NCBI GenBank assembly: GCA_902635845.1
Contig: CACPPK010000005.1
Location: 1 to 56,014, forward strand
Direction of reading: 5' to 3'
Source: an uncultured Pelagibacteraceae bacterium
GTDB lineage: Bacteria; Pseudomonadota; Alphaproteobacteria; Pelagibacterales; Pelagibacteraceae
DNA: 56,014 bases
Positions 43,710-53,583 of this stretch are shown here, one piece after another. The translations under genes were made by a program, and so were the position numbers. Each line of letters begins with the position of its first letter. Position 1 is the first letter of the stretch. The notes under the pieces are model-generated. The model was not told the origin of the DNA, ran no database searches, and worked only from the letters and a program-made list of their open reading frames with translations.

Positions 43710-43949
43710 ATGTCAGAAGACGTTTCAAGCAAAGTAAAAAAAATTGTAGCAGATCACTTAGGTATCGATGAAGCAAAAGTCACTGAAGAATCAAGTTTTA
43801 TAGATGACTTAGGGGCTGATAGTTTAGATACAGTTGAATTAGTGATGGCTTTTGAAGAAGAGTTTGGATCTGAAATTTCGGACAGTGAAGCTGAGAAAAT
43901 TTTAACTGTAGGTGATGCAGTTAAATTTATCGAAGGAAAAGCTAACTAG
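43710..43949 (+). CDS. acpP: Acyl carrier protein
   Basis: 79-residue acidic four-helix protein that carries growing acyl chains on a phosphopantetheine arm attached to S38 in [13 protein letters not shown]. Helix I, the DSL loop and the C-terminal helix match standard ACP throughout. A good ribosome binding site precedes it. In most alphaproteobacteria fabF follows; here gmk does. Confidence 0.97.
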   Translation: MSEDVSSKVKKIVADHLGIDEAKVTEESSFIDDLGADSLDTVELVMAFEEEFGSEISDSEAEKILTVGDAVKFIEGKAN

Positions 43950-43957
43950 AAATTTTA

Positions 43958-44590
43958 ATGCCATCAGAAAAAGATGGGGTAATGATAATATTATCTTCTC
44001 CTTCGGGGGCGGGTAAAACTACTCTAGTGAAAAAATTATCTGAAAAAGATAATTATGAAATTTCAATATCACATACTACTAGGCAGCCTAGGCCTAACGA
44101 AAATCAAAATAAAGATTATTTTTTTGTCGATGAAAATAATTTTAATAGATTAATTAAAAACCAAGAATTCTTAGAATATGCAAAAGTTTTTAATAATTAT
44201 TATGGAACAACAAGAACACCAGTTATTGACAAATTAAATAAAGGCAAAAACGTACTATTTGATATCGATTGGCAGGGAGCAGATCAAATAAAAAATAAAA
44301 AATTGGATTATAAACTAATTACTTTTTTTATACTTCCTCCTAGTAAACAGGTGTTGTTTGAAAGATTATCCAAAAGACATGTAAATGATAAGCTAATAGC
44401 AGAAGAAAGAATGAAACAATTTGAAAGAGATGTTTTACATTGGATAAATTATGATTACGTTGTTATAAATAATGATTTAGAAGAATGTTATTTAAAAATA
44501 ATAAATTTAATTGAAGCAGTAATTAATAGCGGATCAAAAGATTATGATATAGATTTTATTAGAAGTCATGTTGATAAACTAACTTCTTAA
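43958..44590 (+). CDS. gmk: Guanylate kinase
   Basis: Phosphorylates GMP to GDP. 210 residues with P-loop [10 protein letters not shown] at about 13-22, the GMP-binding block [10 protein letters not shown] and KDYFFVDE, and the lid region. The last 12 bases overlap the converging rsmA gene. The ATG at 43958 comes 8 bases after the acpP stop; the first seven residues are an extension that may be trimmed if the ATG at codon 9 is used. Confidence 0.95.
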   Translation: MPSEKDGVMIILSSPSGAGKTTLVKKLSEKDNYEISISHTTRQPRPNENQNKDYFFVDENNFNRLIKNQEFLEYAKVFNNYYGTTRTPVIDKLNKGKNVLFDIDWQGADQIKNKKLDYKLITFFILPPSKQVLFERLSKRHVNDKLIAEERMKQFERDVLHWINYDYVVINNDLEECYLKIINLIEAVINSGSKDYDIDFIRSHVDKLTS

Positions 44591-45364
44591 TTTTTCGTAT
44601 TCATAAGCTAATTTATAATACGTATCTAAATTTATATTTTGAGGTCGCAGTTTTAAATCAATATTTAATTTATCCAAAACTCTTTGATCTCCATTAAAGA
44701 GTTGATTAAAAGGTTTTTTCAACATTTTTCTTCTTTGATTAAAAAAAATTCTTGTAATTTTTTCTAAATTATTTGGATCATTAATTTTAATAAAATTTTT
44801 TTTTGGATAAAATAATAATAAAGAACTTTCTATTTTGGGTCTTGGTGAAAATGCTTCACGCCCTATATCACATATTTTTTTTATATTAAGTTTCCAATTA
44901 CTAATAATAGTTAACCTTCCATAATCAGATGTATTATATTCAGCAACTATTCTATTAGCCACTTCTTTTTGAAACATTAAAACTAAACAATCGAACCAAA
45001 AATTATTTTTTAAATTAATTATCCATTTACTTAGAATTTCGGTTGAAATATTATATGGTAAATTACCAAAAACAGTAACCTTTTCTTTAAATAGATTCGC
45101 TTCATCTATTTTTAAAATATCTTCCTTGATTACTTTGATGTGATTTTCAAATTTTTTTTCAAGATTATTTGCAAGTTCGTTATCTTTTTCAATTACAATC
45201 ATTTTCTTTGGATTTTTTTGCAGGATGAAAGATGTAAGATTTCCAGTACCTGGACCAATCTCAAGGATTATTTTATCTTGAATACTTGTTGTGTTTGTAA
45301 TTTTTTCAAGAATATTTTTATCAATTAAAAAATTTTGACCTAAACTTTTTTTTGCTCTTATCAA
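44579..45364 (-). CDS. rsmA: 16S rRNA (adenine1518-N6/adenine1519-N6)-dimethyltransferase
   Basis: Also called KsgA; dimethylates two adenines near the 3' end of 16S rRNA late in small-subunit maturation. The 261 residues contain [11 protein letters not shown] at 5-15, the SAM loop EIGPGTG at 35-41 and the catalytic GNLPYNIS motif. It shares 4 bases with pdxA upstream and 12 bases with the converging gmk. Confidence 0.96.
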   Translation of the reverse strand: MIRAKKSLGQNFLIDKNILEKITNTTSIQDKIILEIGPGTGNLTSFILQKNPKKMIVIEKDNELANNLEKKFENHIKVIKEDILKIDEANLFKEKVTVFGNLPYNISTEILSKWIINLKNNFWFDCLVLMFQKEVANRIVAEYNTSDYGRLTIISNWKLNIKKICDIGREAFSPRPKIESSLLLFYPKKNFIKINDPNNLEKITRIFFNQRRKMLKKPFNQLFNGDQRVLDKLNIDLKLRPQNINLDTYYKLAYEYEKLRS

Positions 45365-46323
45365 TTTTTATCCAAAAAATGAATAGCTTGTATAAGACTA
45401 AGTGGATTAGATTTATTTTTACCTAACATTTTTTCATTTGGACCATGATCAGGTGAGACTCGAATAAAGGGCAAACCCAACGTAATATTAATGGCATCGT
45501 ATTCAAAAAGAGTTTTTATAGGTGTTAAAACTTGATCATGATACATACCTATTATTACATCAAATTTATTTCTGTTTTTTTTTAAAAAAATCGTATCAGC
45601 CGAGTATGGTCCAGAAATTTTGTACTTTTTTTTTATCTTTTTTATAAGAGGTTTAATTATTTTTTCATCTTCATTAAATTTTTCAATACTTTCGCAATGA
45701 GGATTTAGACCTAAAACAGCTATATTAGGTTTAAATCTTAAAATTGTTTTGTAAAAACTATTAATAAGCTCAATTTTTTGCAAAATAGCTTTCTCGTTGA
45801 TTTTTTTTGAAACTAATTTTATAGGTAGATGAGTTGTAACGGGACATACGGAGAGTGTTTTATTATAAATTAACATACAGGTACTTTTATTTTGAAAATG
45901 GTTTGAAATATATTCTGTAATACCTAAATATTTTTTACTTAAAAAATTTTTTTTAGAAATTGGACCATTAATAATTTTTTTAATTTTACCTTTTCTTAAT
46001 ATTTCAAATGCAATTTGAAATGATTTTTCGATAAATTTATTTGATTTTTTTGATATTTTTTCAAAAGCTTTTTTTTGTTTAAAATTAACATTAATTAAAT
46101 TTATAGATTTATTATTTAAATTTTCACTAATAATGTTTTTGTGATCTAATAAATTTATTTTTTTCTTGTAATTTAAACTTTTCATTTGTTTTTTTATCAA
46201 GTCTAGAGAAGATATAAGAATGAGTGGACTTTTTATTTTTTTTATTTTTAAAGTTTTAAAAAAAATTTCTAAAAAAATACTATTTGGCTCTCCACCAACT
46301 ATTAATATAGGTTTATAATTCAT
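45361..46323 (-). CDS. pdxA: 4-hydroxythreonine-4-phosphate dehydrogenase
   Basis: Pyridoxal 5'-phosphate synthesis enzyme of the DXP-dependent route. 320 residues with the metal-binding histidines in TTHLPIKLVS, LNPHCES and MYHDQVLTPIK and the C-terminal SPDHGP block. The N-terminal phosphate motif reads GGEPNSIFLE where most PdxA proteins have a GxPxGIGPE type sequence, a visible divergence. It overlaps surA by 11 bases and rsmA by 4. The gene is very Lys/Ile/Asn-rich. Confidence 0.92.
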   Translation of the reverse strand: MNYKPILIVGGEPNSIFLEIFFKTLKIKKIKSPLILISSLDLIKKQMKSLNYKKKINLLDHKNIISENLNNKSINLINVNFKQKKAFEKISKKSNKFIEKSFQIAFEILRKGKIKKIINGPISKKNFLSKKYLGITEYISNHFQNKSTCMLIYNKTLSVCPVTTHLPIKLVSKKINEKAILQKIELINSFYKTILRFKPNIAVLGLNPHCESIEKFNEDEKIIKPLIKKIKKKYKISGPYSADTIFLKKNRNKFDVIIGMYHDQVLTPIKTLFEYDAINITLGLPFIRVSPDHGPNEKMLGKNKSNPLSLIQAIHFLDKN

Positions 46324-47233
46324 TTATTATATAGTTTTTGCTTATTTTGTTAAAATATATGTTTGAGTATTGTTCAAACTGTTGATTAGTTTTAATTTGA
46401 ATTAGCTTATTTAATTCCTCTTTTAAATTTATATTATTATCTGTCTCTTTTTTATCTTTGACCATTAGAATTAAAAAACCAGCAGCTGTAAAAATTGGCT
46501 CTGAGTATTCATTTATATTTAATTTTGAAATTTTATCTCTTAAGTTTTTATTAATTGAATTTTCTTTTATCCATCCAAGTTTACCTCCTAATTTAGACGA
46601 TTCTGAAATACTGTATTTTAGAGCTGCATTTTGAAAATTTGAGTCATTAATTGTCTTCTTAATAGTCTCATATTTTTCTTGAAGCTCATTTTTATTATTA
46701 ATATTAAATAAAATTTCATATAATAAATATGACTTAAGTTTACTTTTGTTTTTAATAATTTCTTTCTCTAATTCATTTTTGTCAATTTTAATTTTATTTG
46801 AATATTTATTAAAAATTAAATTATTCCACAGGGCATCAATTAGAATTTTTTCTTTAATTTCTTCAATGTTTAAATTAAAAGATTCAATATAAACTGTAAA
46901 TTGCTTAATATTATTAATACCTAACTTTGAAAAATTTCTTTCAACCAGTTTATCAGTAAACATCTCGTCAATGTTATAATTTATATTATTATTTATAATT
47001 TCAATTTTTTTAATTTTGTTTCTAATTAACGATCTTTTTGCTATTTCAAAAATCTGATTATCATCTAAGTTTTTCACTTCTACATTAAGTGATTTTAAGT
47101 ATTTTGACTCATTGAAAATATCTAAAGTTGTTATTATTTCATTATTTATTTTAAAAAGAATCTTATTTTCAATCGAGCTGGCAAAAGATGTGAAGTAAAA
47201 AAAAATAAATATTATTATAAATTTAATTTTCAT
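46313..47233 (-). CDS. surA: SurA-like periplasmic peptidyl-prolyl isomerase/chaperone
   Basis: 306 residues with an uncleaved-looking or cleavable signal (MKIKFIIIFIFFYFTSFASS). The N-terminal SurA_N region (about 25-130) is followed by one parvulin domain around YSISESSKLGGKLGWIKE and EYSEPIFTAAGFLILMV. E. coli SurA has two parvulin domains; alphaproteobacterial forms with one are common. It chaperones outer-membrane proteins such as LptD, encoded just upstream with 5 bases between. Confidence 0.9.
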   Translation of the reverse strand: MKIKFIIIFIFFYFTSFASSIENKILFKINNEIITTLDIFNESKYLKSLNVEVKNLDDNQIFEIAKRSLIRNKIKKIEIINNNINYNIDEMFTDKLVERNFSKLGINNIKQFTVYIESFNLNIEEIKEKILIDALWNNLIFNKYSNKIKIDKNELEKEIIKNKSKLKSYLLYEILFNINNKNELQEKYETIKKTINDSNFQNAALKYSISESSKLGGKLGWIKENSINKNLRDKISKLNINEYSEPIFTAAGFLILMVKDKKETDNNINLKEELNKLIQIKTNQQFEQYSNIYFNKISKNYIINEL

Positions 47234-47238
47234 TTTAA

Positions 47239-49866
47239 TTAATTATTTCTATCAAATTTTTTTTCATAAGTGGTTAAAGGAAATATTGTTAGCGTTAATA
47301 ATAAATCTTCGGTAGGTTTTAAATCTCTATCTTGATAATAAGATTTTTTATATTTCAATCCTGCAATTAAACAATCATTTTTATACTCATACATAAGATC
47401 ATAATATTCAGTCAAATTGATTTTTCTATTCCGTCTAGTTGAAAATTTTAAAAAATTATTGTCGTCAAACGAATATGTAAATGTATTTTCAACTGAATTT
47501 GTATCACCTATATTGCCATTCTCCTCAACAAATTGTATAGAGGTAGAAAACTTATCTAAATTTAGTCTTGCATTTAAAGAATTATATTCAAGAATATCAA
47601 AGTTATTATCTATTGCATATTGATAATTAAATTCAAAAACATCATTTATATTATTCTTTATAGATCCAAATAAATTTGAGTTTTTACGATTTATTGTACT
47701 TCTATTTGGTATATCTTTTTCAAATGAGTCTCTAAAAACGGTTCCTAATTTAATTTCAAAATACCTATTGATATTTTCTAATTGTTCTTTTTTATAATCA
47801 ACTCCCAAAGTTATTGACTTACCAGTTTCAAAAGTATCTGACAGACCAAGTCTATTAATGTCAAAAATACTATCAACATTAAGAGCTCTACTAGAATCCG
47901 AATAATTTTTCATATCACCCGGGTTTATCCTTAATGAAATTTTTGGTATAATATATTCGTTATATATATTGCCCGCTTTTATTAATGGATAACTTGATTT
48001 TGCCTCAAAAATACTTGAAAGCTCAACTTGTGGTGAGTTTTTGTAATTAGAATCATTTTTTCCAACTGTATTCAAATTTTTAAAGTAAACGTTAAAATTA
48101 TTCTTGAGTCCATAATTTGTAAAATTATCGAAACTTGAAATTTTTATGTTATTTGCAACTCTAGATCTAAGATTATTTGTATTTTTTAAATTATTACTTC
48201 CAGAAGATGTAAAATTAATAGTTCCAAAACCAAAATTAGGAAATAAATTTTTTGAAAAATCATAAGAAGGTAAAATATATTGATACCTATCACTATTCTT
48301 ACCACTTAAATCTTCATAAGCTGTTATATTTGCAGAAAAATCAAACTTATTATGATCTAAATCTATACTCATATTAGATGTCATTGTGGATTTATTTGAT
48401 GGTTTCAAAGGAGAACTTAACAAGTTTCCATCAAATATTTTTAAGTATGTATCATTTGTAACTTTTTGAACCTGCATTTTAAATTCGCTAAAATTAAATT
48501 CTTTTAACTTTAGGTCGGCAACAAATTTTCCAAATAAATGAGATATACTATTTTTTTTTTGAGAAAGGGTAGACTTATATCCGGATGTGTGACCAAAATC
48601 AGCAATTAAAGATGTGTTTTTGGTCTTTTGTCTATATTCGGTTTGTAGCATATATATATTTGAGTCGAAAATATTTGGTGTAAATGTAAAGTCCTTATCT
48701 TCTGAAACTACATAAAAATAAGGTATTTGTAGAGAAGAACCAAGTATATCCGAATCATTTAGATGAGGCTGAAGTAAACCGGATTGTCTGTTAACAGATG
48801 GATCAGGATGAAAAAATTTTGGGAAATATAAAACAGGCTTATCATATATCTTAAGTATTGAATGATTATAAATTAGTTGTTTTTTATTTTTATCGTGAAT
48901 TATTTTTTCTGCTTGCATACTCCACGGAGGACATTTATCTTTTCGATTTTTACAACTTGTAAAAATTCCTTTGTTAATCTCTGTAATTTCATTTTTTTTC
49001 TTTGATGAGACACCTAATAATCTTGGATCATTTTCTTCATTTCCAAAAATATCTTTATGCATTTTTATTTTCGTTTCTGATGCATTAAAATTTTGATTTT
49101 CTAAATCAAAAAAGCCATTTTTAAAAAAATATTGATCTTGATTTTTTTTATCTAAATTTCTTTTTGTTGTAATTTTAACATTTTCACCCTTTAATAATTT
49201 ACTATTTTTATAAAATATAAATTCATCTAGCTCATAAAGATTCAGATGATTATCTTTGACTTCAGTTTTGTTTGAAGAACTTAATTCCATCTTATTTCTA
49301 TTGAGAGATACATTTGATGAATAAAACATATATTTATTTTGTATATCTGCTCTTGTTTGTCCCTTAGTAAATATTATTTCAGAATTTTTTTCGTAAGTTA
49401 CTTCATCTGCATAAATTATAAATTCCTGAAGTTTATCTTCGAATTTGACATTTTGATTTGCTTTTAAAATATTAAAATTTTTATTGTAATTAAATTTTTC
49501 TGCAATTATGCTCACTTCATTATTAATAGCTTTAGAGTTTCCATCGGTGAAAATAATTTCGTCATTTTTTAAATAAGTAATATTATCAGTAAAAATTATA
49601 TAATTATTAGCTATATCAGTAATTTTAATATTTCCCTTTGCGTCCAGTATATTTGTAATTTTATTATAATTGAATTCATCAGCATCAATTATTATACCGT
49701 TATTTGTTGAAATTGAGCCTCGTTTCAAGCCCTTATAATTATTTCCTTCTTCAGTGATTTCTACCTCTGTTATATCAAAATTAAATTGTTCTGAAGAATT
49801 AGAATTTATTGAAATTGCAAAAGAAAAATAAATAATAAATAAAATTAATTTGAAATTATTTTTCAT
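47239..49866 (-). CDS. lptD: LPS-assembly outer-membrane protein LptD
   Basis: Outer-membrane barrel that inserts lipopolysaccharide in the outer leaflet. 875 residues: a signal peptide, a long OstA/LptA-like beta-jellyroll region (about 45-260), the conserved CPPWSMQAEKIIHDK segment that begins the barrel proper, and a C-terminal barrel. The N-terminal region has repeated units of about 55 residues (for example FNYNKITNILDAKGNIKI and FNYNKNFNILKANQNVKF), each followed by YEKNSEIIFT-like sequence. It overlaps lptG by 11 bases. Confidence 0.94.
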   Translation of the reverse strand: MKNNFKLILFIIYFSFAISINSNSSEQFNFDITEVEITEEGNNYKGLKRGSISTNNGIIIDADEFNYNKITNILDAKGNIKITDIANNYIIFTDNITYLKNDEIIFTDGNSKAINNEVSIIAEKFNYNKNFNILKANQNVKFEDKLQEFIIYADEVTYEKNSEIIFTKGQTRADIQNKYMFYSSNVSLNRNKMELSSSNKTEVKDNHLNLYELDEFIFYKNSKLLKGENVKITTKRNLDKKNQDQYFFKNGFFDLENQNFNASETKIKMHKDIFGNEENDPRLLGVSSKKKNEITEINKGIFTSCKNRKDKCPPWSMQAEKIIHDKNKKQLIYNHSILKIYDKPVLYFPKFFHPDPSVNRQSGLLQPHLNDSDILGSSLQIPYFYVVSEDKDFTFTPNIFDSNIYMLQTEYRQKTKNTSLIADFGHTSGYKSTLSQKKNSISHLFGKFVADLKLKEFNFSEFKMQVQKVTNDTYLKIFDGNLLSSPLKPSNKSTMTSNMSIDLDHNKFDFSANITAYEDLSGKNSDRYQYILPSYDFSKNLFPNFGFGTINFTSSGSNNLKNTNNLRSRVANNIKISSFDNFTNYGLKNNFNVYFKNLNTVGKNDSNYKNSPQVELSSIFEAKSSYPLIKAGNIYNEYIIPKISLRINPGDMKNYSDSSRALNVDSIFDINRLGLSDTFETGKSITLGVDYKKEQLENINRYFEIKLGTVFRDSFEKDIPNRSTINRKNSNLFGSIKNNINDVFEFNYQYAIDNNFDILEYNSLNARLNLDKFSTSIQFVEENGNIGDTNSVENTFTYSFDDNNFLKFSTRRNRKINLTEYYDLMYEYKNDCLIAGLKYKKSYYQDRDLKPTEDLLLTLTIFPLTTYEKKFDRNN

Positions 49867-50929
49867 TTATTCTTCTTAACATTGTTAAATTAATCATAAA
49901 AAAAATTAATAATGGCAACCATACTGAAATTAATAGCGATATTCTTTCTGTATTCCCTAGGACATAAAAAAAATTATTAATATAATATATTATTACAGAT
50001 GAAAATAATCCTATAGAAATTTTTATACTCGAGCTTTTTAAATTTTTAGAATTATACATTATTATTGATGAAAATATTGTCATAAGTAAAAAAAACAGAG
50101 GATAGGAGGCTAATTTTTGAATTTGCACATCAACCTCAACAGTTGAGTAGCCTAAAAGTTTATAATTTTTTTTTAACTCAAATAATTCAGGAATAGAAAG
50201 GGATGACAAATTCGAATACAGACTCTGTATTCTTTTATAATTAAAATTAGATATTATTTTTAGATTTTTTTGCTTTGTGACACTATTGTTAATAAATATA
50301 TTTGCATCCTCTAAAATCCATTCATTCTCTAAGATATTTATTTTATCACTTTGAATGCCTCTAATTATTTGAAAATTTTCATCAAATTCACTTATAAAAG
50401 TATCTATTAAGTAATTTTTTTCAATTTTTGAAGAATTTATAATTAAAGATTTTCCGTCAACTCTATCCTTTATCCAAAGTCCATTATTTGTAATTACTGC
50501 AAGATATTTGTCATCTGCTGTATATTTAGATTTTATATTTAAGTAATGATTTTTGAAACCTGATGAAAGATTATAATAAATTAATATAATTAATATACCC
50601 ATTAAAAATGTTACGAAACTAATAATTTTAATTATACTAAAATTTTTTAATCCAGAATATTTAAAAACTTGAATTTCATTATTCTTAAAAAAACTTAAGA
50701 AAAAAAATTGTGTTGAAATTAAAAAAATAAACGGAAACATTTCAAATATTAACGAAAAAGAATTTAAGAATGACAAGTAAAGAGGGAAGTACGAACTAAC
50801 TTTCAAATCTTTAAAAAAATCTAATTCACTTAGTAAATTTAAAATAAGAACAAGTCCCATCATTATAAGAAAAATATTTAGAAAAGATTTTAAAAAAATA
50901 TAAATTATAAACTTAATATAAGTTTTCAT
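49856..50929 (-). CDS. lptG: LPS export ABC permease LptG
   Basis: 357-residue inner-membrane permease of the YjgP/YjgQ family, with three helices at each end and a periplasmic beta-jellyroll between. Recognisable are NLLSELDFFKD in the first half and the SYPLFFLLMTIFSSIIMYNS helix in the second. It pairs with LptF and LptB2 to extract LPS from the inner membrane. It follows lptF by one base. Confidence 0.93.
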   Translation of the reverse strand: MKTYIKFIIYIFLKSFLNIFLIMMGLVLILNLLSELDFFKDLKVSSYFPLYLSFLNSFSLIFEMFPFIFLISTQFFFLSFFKNNEIQVFKYSGLKNFSIIKIISFVTFLMGILIILIYYNLSSGFKNHYLNIKSKYTADDKYLAVITNNGLWIKDRVDGKSLIINSSKIEKNYLIDTFISEFDENFQIIRGIQSDKINILENEWILEDANIFINNSVTKQKNLKIISNFNYKRIQSLYSNLSSLSIPELFELKKNYKLLGYSTVEVDVQIQKLASYPLFFLLMTIFSSIIMYNSKNLKSSSIKISIGLFSSVIIYYINNFFYVLGNTERISLLISVWLPLLIFFMINLTMLRRINEK

Positions 50930-50930
50930 A

Positions 50931-52067
50931 TTATTTTTTATTTATTTTAAAATACAATTTTTTATAAAAAAATTGGTATAAAATTATACTTATAATAAAT
51001 GGTAAAATTATAATTTTTATATTTTGAGCAAAAGTATTTTCAACAAATCTTATAGTTGTTTCAGAAAATATAATTGTAAAAAAACCTAATAAAAAAATAA
51101 TTATTCTATAATTTGTATAATTAGAACTTTCTTTTGATATTAATATTAACAACATATTTATTAATACAAAAATCGGCACATATAACGGAACAATTAATCT
51201 TTTATATAATTCTCCTAAAATGTTTGATAAATTTTCTCTGCTACAATTTTCAACTTTAATATTTTTATTATTTAAATTTTTATTATTTTTTAAATATTTA
51301 TAACAGTTGAATAGATCTAACGATGAATTTTCTTGAACTTTTTTGTAAGTAGTTGTGTTTGACTCTAAATTTGTTAAATTAAAGTCTGATTTAGAAAAGC
51401 TAAAACTATCTAAATTATTTTTTTTACCTTTTATATTTTGTCCATCGTACAAAACTAATATATTTGTATTATTTATAGATTTTATAATTCCACTCTTTGC
51501 ATATGTAATTTCGAACTCATCTAGATTTGTTATTTTTTTTATGTAAATATTTTTTAAAATTCCATTAGATTCTTTTTTTTCTGTATAAATTGTTATACCT
51601 TTTATTACATCATTAAATTTTTTTGGTTTTAAAAAATTATCAAAAAAATTTATATTTGAATTTCTTAAAGTAGATCTTGCAAGATCTTGTGTGTTAGGAA
51701 CAACAAAAGTTAAAATTAAAATTTGTAACAACATTAAAAAAATAGAAAATTTGAAAAAAAAGTTAATTAGTTGAATTTTACTTATGCCATGTGTCCAAAA
51801 TATTACTAATTCATTATCAGACTCATATTTTGATAATACATAATAAAAACTTATAAACAGAGCAAAAGGAAAAATTTTTCCTATTATTTTTGGAAAACTT
51901 AGTAGAGTATAATTAAAGTAAACTAGGTAATTTCTACCATCCTCTACCATAATATCTAAATAATTTACTGCTTGAAAAACCCAAACTATCGCACTTATGC
52001 CAAAAATTGAGATTAAAAAAAATTTTAAACAATCAGTTAATATTTTTTTAAATAAAATTTTTTTCAT
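50931..52067 (-). CDS. lptF: LPS export ABC permease LptF
   Basis: 378-residue partner permease of the YjgP/YjgQ family. The N-terminal VWVFQAVNYLDIMVEDGRNY, the helix SFPKIIGKIFPFALFISFYYVL and the segment ELVIFWTHGISKIQL (the coupling helix next to LptB) are typical. First gene of the lptF-lptG-lptD-surA-pdxA-rsmA run, divergent from pepA. Confidence 0.93.
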   Translation of the reverse strand: MKKILFKKILTDCLKFFLISIFGISAIVWVFQAVNYLDIMVEDGRNYLVYFNYTLLSFPKIIGKIFPFALFISFYYVLSKYESDNELVIFWTHGISKIQLINFFFKFSIFLMLLQILILTFVVPNTQDLARSTLRNSNINFFDNFLKPKKFNDVIKGITIYTEKKESNGILKNIYIKKITNLDEFEITYAKSGIIKSINNTNILVLYDGQNIKGKKNNLDSFSFSKSDFNLTNLESNTTTYKKVQENSSLDLFNCYKYLKNNKNLNNKNIKVENCSRENLSNILGELYKRLIVPLYVPIFVLINMLLILISKESSNYTNYRIIIFLLGFFTIIFSETTIRFVENTFAQNIKIIILPFIISIILYQFFYKKLYFKINKK

Positions 52068-52128
52068 TGAAATAAGGTATTTTTACTCATATATAGCATT
52101 CATCTAGTATAGAGTGTATTTAAAATTT
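52068..52128. promoter_or_regulatory. Divergent promoter region between lptF and pepA
   Basis: 61 bases between the lptF start and the preferred pepA start. It has overlapping -10-like boxes for both directions, TAGTAT at 52105-52110 on the plus strand and TATACT at 52106-52111 read on the minus strand. Neither has a convincing -35 at standard spacing, so this is a plausible but unproven shared promoter. Confidence 0.35.
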
Positions 52129-53583
52129 ATGTTGATTGAAATTAATTACAAAAAAAGTTTTATAAATAATAACCCAACAAACCTTATTTTATTCACTGAT
52201 GAAAAATTCAGTACAACGAATTTAAAAAAACATGTTTCCAACTCAGAATATTCCTATATTTTGGATATTTTAAAGTCAAAGAATCCTCAAAAGAAGATAT
52301 TATCATTCGAAATTAGCTCAAAAAGAAAATTATTTTTAATATCTTTTAAAAAAAATCTATCAAGTTCAGATGCAGAAAATTTAGGAGCAGAGTTTCATGA
52401 AATCCTTAAAAACACAAATCTTAATGAATGTAACTTAAACTCAAACAGTATATCATCATCATTAAAAAATTTTATAGGACATTTTTTGCATGGCCTAAAA
52501 TTAAAATCATATTTATTTGAAAAATATAAGACAAAAAAAAATAAAAAAAAAATTAAAATAATTGTAACGGGAAGTAATATACCTAATAACAAGGATCAAA
52601 TTAAATTTAAATCTATTGAAGATGGAACTTTTTATACAAGAGATTTGGTTTCTGAACCGGGAAATGTGTTACATCCAGATGAATATGCTAAAAGATTAAA
52701 TTCATTAAAAAAATATGGTTTAAAAATTAATATTTATGATGAAAAAAAATTAAAAAAACTTGGAATGAATACTTTGCTTGGTGTAGGTCAAGGAAGTATA
52801 AGAGGATCTTATCTTGTTACAATGGAATGGAAAGGATTAAAAAATAATTCAAACCCATTAGCATTTGTTGGAAAGGGAGTTTGTTTTGATACGGGAGGTA
52901 TTTCCTTAAAACCAGCAAAATTCATGGAAGATATGACATATGACATGGCTGGTTCAGCTGTTGTGGTAGGTTTGATGAAAAGTTTGGCCCTAAGAAAAGC
53001 AAAAGTAAATGCAGTAGGTGTAGTTGGTCTTGTTGAGAACATGCCTGGAGGAAACGCCCAAAGACCTGGCGATATTGTTAAATCATATAGTGGAAAGACT
53101 GTTGAAATTTTAAATACTGATGCTGAGGGTAGATTAGTACTAGCTGATGCATTGACATATACTGAGAAAAAATTTAGACCAAAATTTATTATTGATTTAG
53201 CAACATTGACTGGAGCAATAATTGTTTCATTAGGATCTGAGTATGCTGGATTGTTTTCAAATAATGACAAATTATCAAAACAGCTTATAGAAGCTGGAGA
53301 AAATGTTGAGGAAAAAGTGTGGAGAATGCCTTTAAATAAAAATTTTGATAAATTAATAGATTCAAAAAATGCAGATATGCAAAATATCAATTATGTTGGT
53401 GGAGCTGGTTCAACAACCGCAGCACAATTTTTACAAAGATTTATTATACATAAAACGCCATGGGCTCATTTAGATATAGCAGGTATGGCTTTTTCAAAAT
53501 ACGGAGGAGCATTGAATTCAGGTGGTGCTACAGGTTATGGAGTAAGATTATTAAATAAACTAATAGAGGATCATTATGAGTAA
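52129..53583 (+). CDS. pepA: Leucyl aminopeptidase
   Basis: M17-family two-metal aminopeptidase. The C-terminal catalytic domain has GKGVCFDTGGISLKP, the metal-binding MTYDMAGSA and the signature NTDAEGRLVLADAL; the N-terminal domain is poorly conserved. I prefer the ATG at 52129 over the in-frame GTG at 52114, which would overlap the likely promoter region; the difference is five residues. It overlaps ndk by 8 bases. The GSTTAAQFLQRF block near the end is typical. Confidence 0.95.
   Translation: MLIEINYKKSFINNNPTNLILFTDEKFSTTNLKKHVSNSEYSYILDILKSKNPQKKILSFEISSKRKLFLISFKKNLSSSDAENLGAEFHEILKNTNLNECNLNSNSISSSLKNFIGHFLHGLKLKSYLFEKYKTKKNKKKIKIIVTGSNIPNNKDQIKFKSIEDGTFYTRDLVSEPGNVLHPDEYAKRLNSLKKYGLKINIYDEKKLKKLGMNTLLGVGQGSIRGSYLVTMEWKGLKNNSNPLAFVGKGVCFDTGGISLKPAKFMEDMTYDMAGSAVVVGLMKSLALRKAKVNAVGVVGLVENMPGGNAQRPGDIVKSYSGKTVEILNTDAEGRLVLADALTYTEKKFRPKFIIDLATLTGAIIVSLGSEYAGLFSNNDKLSKQLIEAGENVEEKVWRMPLNKNFDKLIDSKNADMQNINYVGGAGSTTAAQFLQRFIIHKTPWAHLDIAGMAFSKYGGALNSGGATGYGVRLLNKLIEDHYE

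Noticed and set aside
52809..53390. 193-codon open frame on the minus strand opposite pepA
   Set aside because: It mirrors a highly conserved part of pepA, shows no recognisable family, and has no start signals; it is a by-product of codon bias.
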